Positions 6,216 to 9,034 of a stretch of DNA of 9,034 nucleotides are shown here, in pieces (position 1 is the stretch's first letter; each line of letters begins with the position of its first letter). The notes beneath the pieces are model-generated. The model did no database searches, had not been told where the DNA came from, and was given only the letters and a program-made list of their open reading frames with translations. The position numbers and the translations under genes are program-made. Source of the DNA: Bacteroidales bacterium (GTDB lineage: Bacteria > Bacteroidota > Bacteroidia > Bacteroidales > UBA12481). Location of the stretch: the NCBI GenBank assembly GCA_028707745.1, contig JAQWAJ010000045.1:1-9034 (forward strand). The letters are read 5' to 3'.

Positions 6216-8435
6216 ATGAAAAGGTATACTCTATTATTTGCACTCACGTGCGCAACAGTCATGTCATTCGGGCAGGTGCGGCAACCTGCAAAGCATGTGC
6301 CCGTTCAGTTTGAGAACAATGGTTACCAGGATCTTGGTCCGAAAACTACCAAAGGCGGAGGCGCTGTTATCTGGCAAACCACCTTTAACTGGGCTGATCC
6401 TTCAAGCCCGAGGGGATGGACGCTCCCCGCAGGATGGGTAATCAAAGACTCCAGCGACATGGGAAATCCATGGATCTGGATGAAAGACACCCTTAAGTGG
6501 GTCGTCGGCACATCTACCAAAACACTGAATCCACCATCGATTTTCGCAACAAAAAATGATGGATTCATGGCCATGCCGATTCAAAGCTACAATGAGCGTG
6601 ATGGAATCACAACGACCATACCGGCCGATTCTTACTTCCAGACTCCGAAGATCGACTGTTCAGCCGTTTCGTCGGTAGTGGTAAAATTCACGCAGATCTT
6701 CAACCTCTGCTGCCTGAGTGAAAATGTGGGCAACCTGCAGATGCTGGTTACCGTCGACGGTGGCGTTCACTGGGCGACGTACGATGTTCAGTACAACTGG
6801 GGGGCAAACAACCCTACCCCGGCCCGCTTTCAGAATCCTGAAATTAACATTTCAGATGTGGCTGCAGGATCGCCGAACGTAATGATCCGTTTTTATTTTC
6901 ACAACGGCAACTTATGGTACTATTGGATGATGGACGATCTGAGACTCGAAGAGGCTTATGGGAACAATCTCGTTCTCGAAGACACCTGGATGGATTTCGA
7001 CGGAGGTTCATCGGCAACGATCAACCAGATCCATTACTGGCCGTTATCGCAGATGGGCATGACCGGAGAATCAAGTACTGTTGGTGCCAATTACATGAAG
7101 GGAGCAATTCTGAACAGCGGGTACAACGATTCGGAGAATACCCGGCTTGACGTGAAAGTACTTAAAAATGGCACCCAGGTATATGCCGATGCTTCAGTTC
7201 CCGCTCCGATCTGGACACTCGAGCGGGATACCGCAGCAATCGTAAATCCTTACCTGGCAACTGATTATGGCGATTACAACTTTGTATATACCGCAGTCAG
7301 CGATAATTCAGAAGAGGTATCTGCCGATAATTCCACCATCATGCAATTTACGGTCAATGACACCCTGATGCATGTTGGCGATTTTTCTGCTGAAGCTGCT
7401 GTAAATACCGGCGGATGGGTCGGCGGCAACAATTCAGGTGATATGATGGCTGTTGACTACACCCTCTATAAAGCAGCGGAGGTCAGTTCAATTACGGCTT
7501 ATATCTGGAACTATTCCGCTTCAGCCACTCCTCAGCTTCAATACAGTTTGTTTAAAAAAATAACTGAGGATGATCGTGCTGAATGGATTTCTTCAGAGGT
7601 GATCGACATGGATTCAACCCGCAGAGGCTGGGTAACACTTCCGATGCTTAAAGACGGTGAAACCGAGTTTCTGGAACCAGGTAATTATATTGCCTGTGCA
7701 AAACTGATGGGGGTCGGGTCATGCGGAATTTGGTTAGGCCGTGACTTATCGACCAAGAACTCGGGTTCTCGGCAGTTTTATTCCACCACCGGCTGGACCG
7801 GATTGGCAGGTGATCCACTGCCCATGATCGGGCTCAATCTCAATGCATTGGCTGGACCACAACAAGCACCGGTTACCTGGAACGTCAATATGAACAAGCA
7901 CATTGCCAGCGGGGAATTCATCCCGGGCACCGATGTGGTTGCCGTGAACGGCCTTGCCCCGAGTTGGAGCAGTAGTGCCACCATGACAGACCCTGACAAC
8001 GACGGTATCTACTCGGTAACTGTTGAAGGACTGACCATCAATACTTTACTGAAATACAAATACAGTATCAACGGAACACAAGAGGCAAATCCTGCTACTT
8101 ACAGGCAATATACGGTCAGGTACTGGAACATTATCGATAGCGGTTATTACAATAGTGGTATTACCACAGGCATTGAAGATAACAGCCTGGTTGCCTCGTT
8201 CCAGGTATATCCAAATCCCAGCCAGGGGGCCTTTACGGTTGCGGTTACCAATAAAGTGGCCAGCGACATGGTCATTACACTGACTGATATGCAGGGGCAT
8301 TCTGTTTATCAGAATGTGGTAAAAAACTGCCTGAATTATCAGGAAATTATTGACAATCAACTGGCAAAAGGATTATATTTTCTGACTGTCAATAATGGGC
8401 AGGAAGTGAAAATTCAGAAGGTTGTGATTCAGTAA
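6216..8435 (+). CDS. T9SS cargo protein: cleaved-adhesin-like, Ig-like, CBM-like domains and sorting domain
   Basis: Complete protein of 739 residues. Signal peptide 1-19 (MKRYTLLFALTCATVMSFG, then Gln20). Residues about 48-245 form a jelly roll of the cleaved-adhesin/MAM type, with TTFNWADPSSPRGWTLPAGW at the start and YYWMMDDLRL at the end. Residues about 247-385 look like an Ig/CARDB-type adhesive fold. About 386-548 resemble a second jelly roll. About 551-638 form a small sandwich (VTWNVNMN, acidic DPDNDGIY loop, LLKYKYSING) similar to starch-binding or CBM48-like modules. Residues about 652-739 are a T9SS type A sorting domain (VYPNPSQGAF, then KGLYFLTVNNG). The protein should cross the outer membrane by T9SS and be released or anchored after removal of the tail. 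No protease or hydrolase motif was seen, so adhesion or glycan binding is the best guess. A paralogue follows downstream. Confidence 0.92.
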   Translation: MKRYTLLFALTCATVMSFGQVRQPAKHVPVQFENNGYQDLGPKTTKGGGAVIWQTTFNWADPSSPRGWTLPAGWVIKDSSDMGNPWIWMKDTLKWVVGTSTKTLNPPSIFATKNDGFMAMPIQSYNERDGITTTIPADSYFQTPKIDCSAVSSVVVKFTQIFNLCCLSENVGNLQMLVTVDGGVHWATYDVQYNWGANNPTPARFQNPEINISDVAAGSPNVMIRFYFHNGNLWYYWMMDDLRLEEAYGNNLVLEDTWMDFDGGSSATINQIHYWPLSQMGMTGESSTVGANYMKGAILNSGYNDSENTRLDVKVLKNGTQVYADASVPAPIWTLERDTAAIVNPYLATDYGDYNFVYTAVSDNSEEVSADNSTIMQFTVNDTLMHVGDFSAEAAVNTGGWVGGNNSGDMMAVDYTLYKAAEVSSITAYIWNYSASATPQLQYSLFKKITEDDRAEWISSEVIDMDSTRRGWVTLPMLKDGETEFLEPGNYIACAKLMGVGSCGIWLGRDLSTKNSGSRQFYSTTGWTGLAGDPLPMIGLNLNALAGPQQAPVTWNVNMNKHIASGEFIPGTDVVAVNGLAPSWSSSATMTDPDNDGIYSVTVEGLTINTLLKYKYSINGTQEANPATYRQYTVRYWNIIDSGYYNSGITTGIEDNSLVASFQVYPNPSQGAFTVAVTNKVASDMVITLTDMQGHSVYQNVVKNCLNYQEIIDNQLAKGLYFLTVNNGQEVKIQKVVIQ

Positions 8436-8451
8436 GACCTCTCGTATGGTA

Positions 8452-8482
8452 AAGAAAGACGGGCTAACAACCCGTCTTTCTT
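8452..8482 (+). terminator. Stem-loop terminator after the 739-residue T9SS gene
   Basis: AAGAAAGACGGG (8452-8463) and CCCGTCTTTCTT (8471-8482) pair perfectly over 12 bases around a 7-base loop, 16 bases after the TAA stop. There is no separate long U-run, but the distal arm is U-rich (TCTTTCTT). It separates the two tandem paralogues into different transcription units. The stem is symmetrical and would also form on the other strand. Confidence 0.8.
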
Positions 8483-8600
8483 ATGAATACATACTGCTCA
8501 ATTATCAAGGGAAACGACTGCATTTTTTAAAGCCGGCCATTTTCGACATCGATTTTATGTAGATTTTCTTGTTATTTTTTTTTACTTCAATCAAAATTTT

Positions 8601-8608
8601 TACTTTCG
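8601..8608 (+). promoter_or_regulatory. Candidate -7 box of the downstream paralogue
   Basis: TACTTTCG matches seven of eight positions of TAnnTTTG and lies 33 bases before ATG 8642 in a very A/T-rich stretch (about 8561-8600). The nearest TTG (8569-8571) is about 29 bases upstream, too far for a standard -33 element. The core TTACTTT(T/C)G is shared with the minus-strand promoter candidate at 3895-3888. The rest of the 8483-8641 gap shows no gene or repeat. Confidence 0.38.
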
Positions 8609-8641
8609 CTAGCACATTCATTAATTATTAACTGTACGACT

Positions 8642-9034
8642 ATGAGAAAATCTACACTTTTGTTAACTGCGTTGATGTTGACAACGGTCACCTTTGGACA
8701 GGTAGCCCAGCAGGGGAAACCCGTTCCTTTCAAAGATGATCCGGCTCAAGTAACAAAAAGCACCGACAATTCCCTGAAGGGAAGTGGCGATGTGTTCTGG
8801 TCGACTACCTTTAACTGGGGTAATGTCGATACCAATACCTGGACATTGCCAGATGGCTGGACTCTGAAGGATAATACTGATTTGGGGAATACCTGGATGT
8901 GGAGATCTCCTTACGACACACTTAGCGGATGCTGCACCTGGCAGGCTGCCCCTTCTAACTTCGCAACGCCGCTCGACGGTTATATTGTTCTTCCCTCAGA
9001 TGAGTACAACAACCGCGACGGAATTGGCACCAGT
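8642..9034 (+). CDS. Paralogue of the T9SS adhesin-like protein, 3' end cut by window edge
   Basis: ATG 8642 opens a frame of 131 codons that runs off the right edge. It begins with a signal peptide (MRKSTLLLTALMLTTVTFG, then Gln20) and then the start of the same jelly-roll domain as the upstream 739-residue protein. Aligned stretches include FWSTTFNWG against IWQTTFNWA, WTLPDGWTLKD against WTLPAGWVIKD, DLGNTWMW against DMGNPWIW, and YNNRDGIGT against YNERDGITT. The linker between signal peptide and domain is diverged. A vicinal Cys pair (GCCTW, residues 98-99) sits where the upstream protein has no cysteine. By homology it should be another T9SS cargo protein with a C-terminal sorting domain, but that part lies outside the window. 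It lies downstream of a terminator and a candidate promoter of its own. Confidence 0.88.
   Translation, partial: MRKSTLLLTALMLTTVTFGQVAQQGKPVPFKDDPAQVTKSTDNSLKGSGDVFWSTTFNWGNVDTNTWTLPDGWTLKDNTDLGNTWMWRSPYDTLSGCCTWQAAPSNFATPLDGYIVLPSDEYNNRDGIGTS

Overview
The window looks like chromosomal DNA of a Bacteroidota bacterium, probably an environmental or anaerobic Bacteroidales-type lineage. Three of its proteins have the plan of type IX secretion system (T9SS) cargo: a short N-terminal signal peptide, repetitive beta-rich domains, and a C-terminal sorting domain with the YPNP signature. That sorting domain is complete in one protein, just entered in a second, and beyond the window edge in the third. 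There are TAnnTTTG-like -7 promoter elements and no convincing ribosome-binding sites, which also fits the phylum. No RNA genes, insertion sequences, CRISPR arrays or phage genes were seen.

Layout. (1) Bases 1-3848, minus strand: one very long open frame of 1282 codons, cut by the left edge. It encodes a secreted protein made of a large Asp-box (BNR/VPS10-like) beta-propeller, a PKD domain, a LamG/concanavalin-like domain and the first residues of a T9SS sorting domain. (2) Bases 3849-3925: a short divergent promoter region. (3) Bases 3926-6142, plus strand: an outer-membrane patatin-like phospholipase (patatin, POTRA, Omp85-type barrel, as in PlpD/FplA). It is interrupted by a single in-frame TAG at 5756-5758, and the last barrel strands continue in the same frame after it. 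(4) Bases 6216-8435, plus strand: a complete 739-residue T9SS cargo protein with a cleaved-adhesin/MAM-like jelly roll, an Ig-like segment, a second jelly-roll-like domain, a small carbohydrate-binding-like sandwich and a full sorting domain, followed by a strong stem-loop terminator. (5) Bases 8642-9034, plus strand: the first 131 codons of a paralogue of that protein, cut by the right edge.

All products are predicted to be exported to the envelope or cell surface. The two plus-strand T9SS proteins are a tandem duplication. The patatin-barrel protein is the odd neighbour, since it belongs to the type Vd-like/Omp85 group rather than to T9SS. I found no clearly new multi-gene system. The most informative anomaly is the lone amber codon inside the barrel domain.
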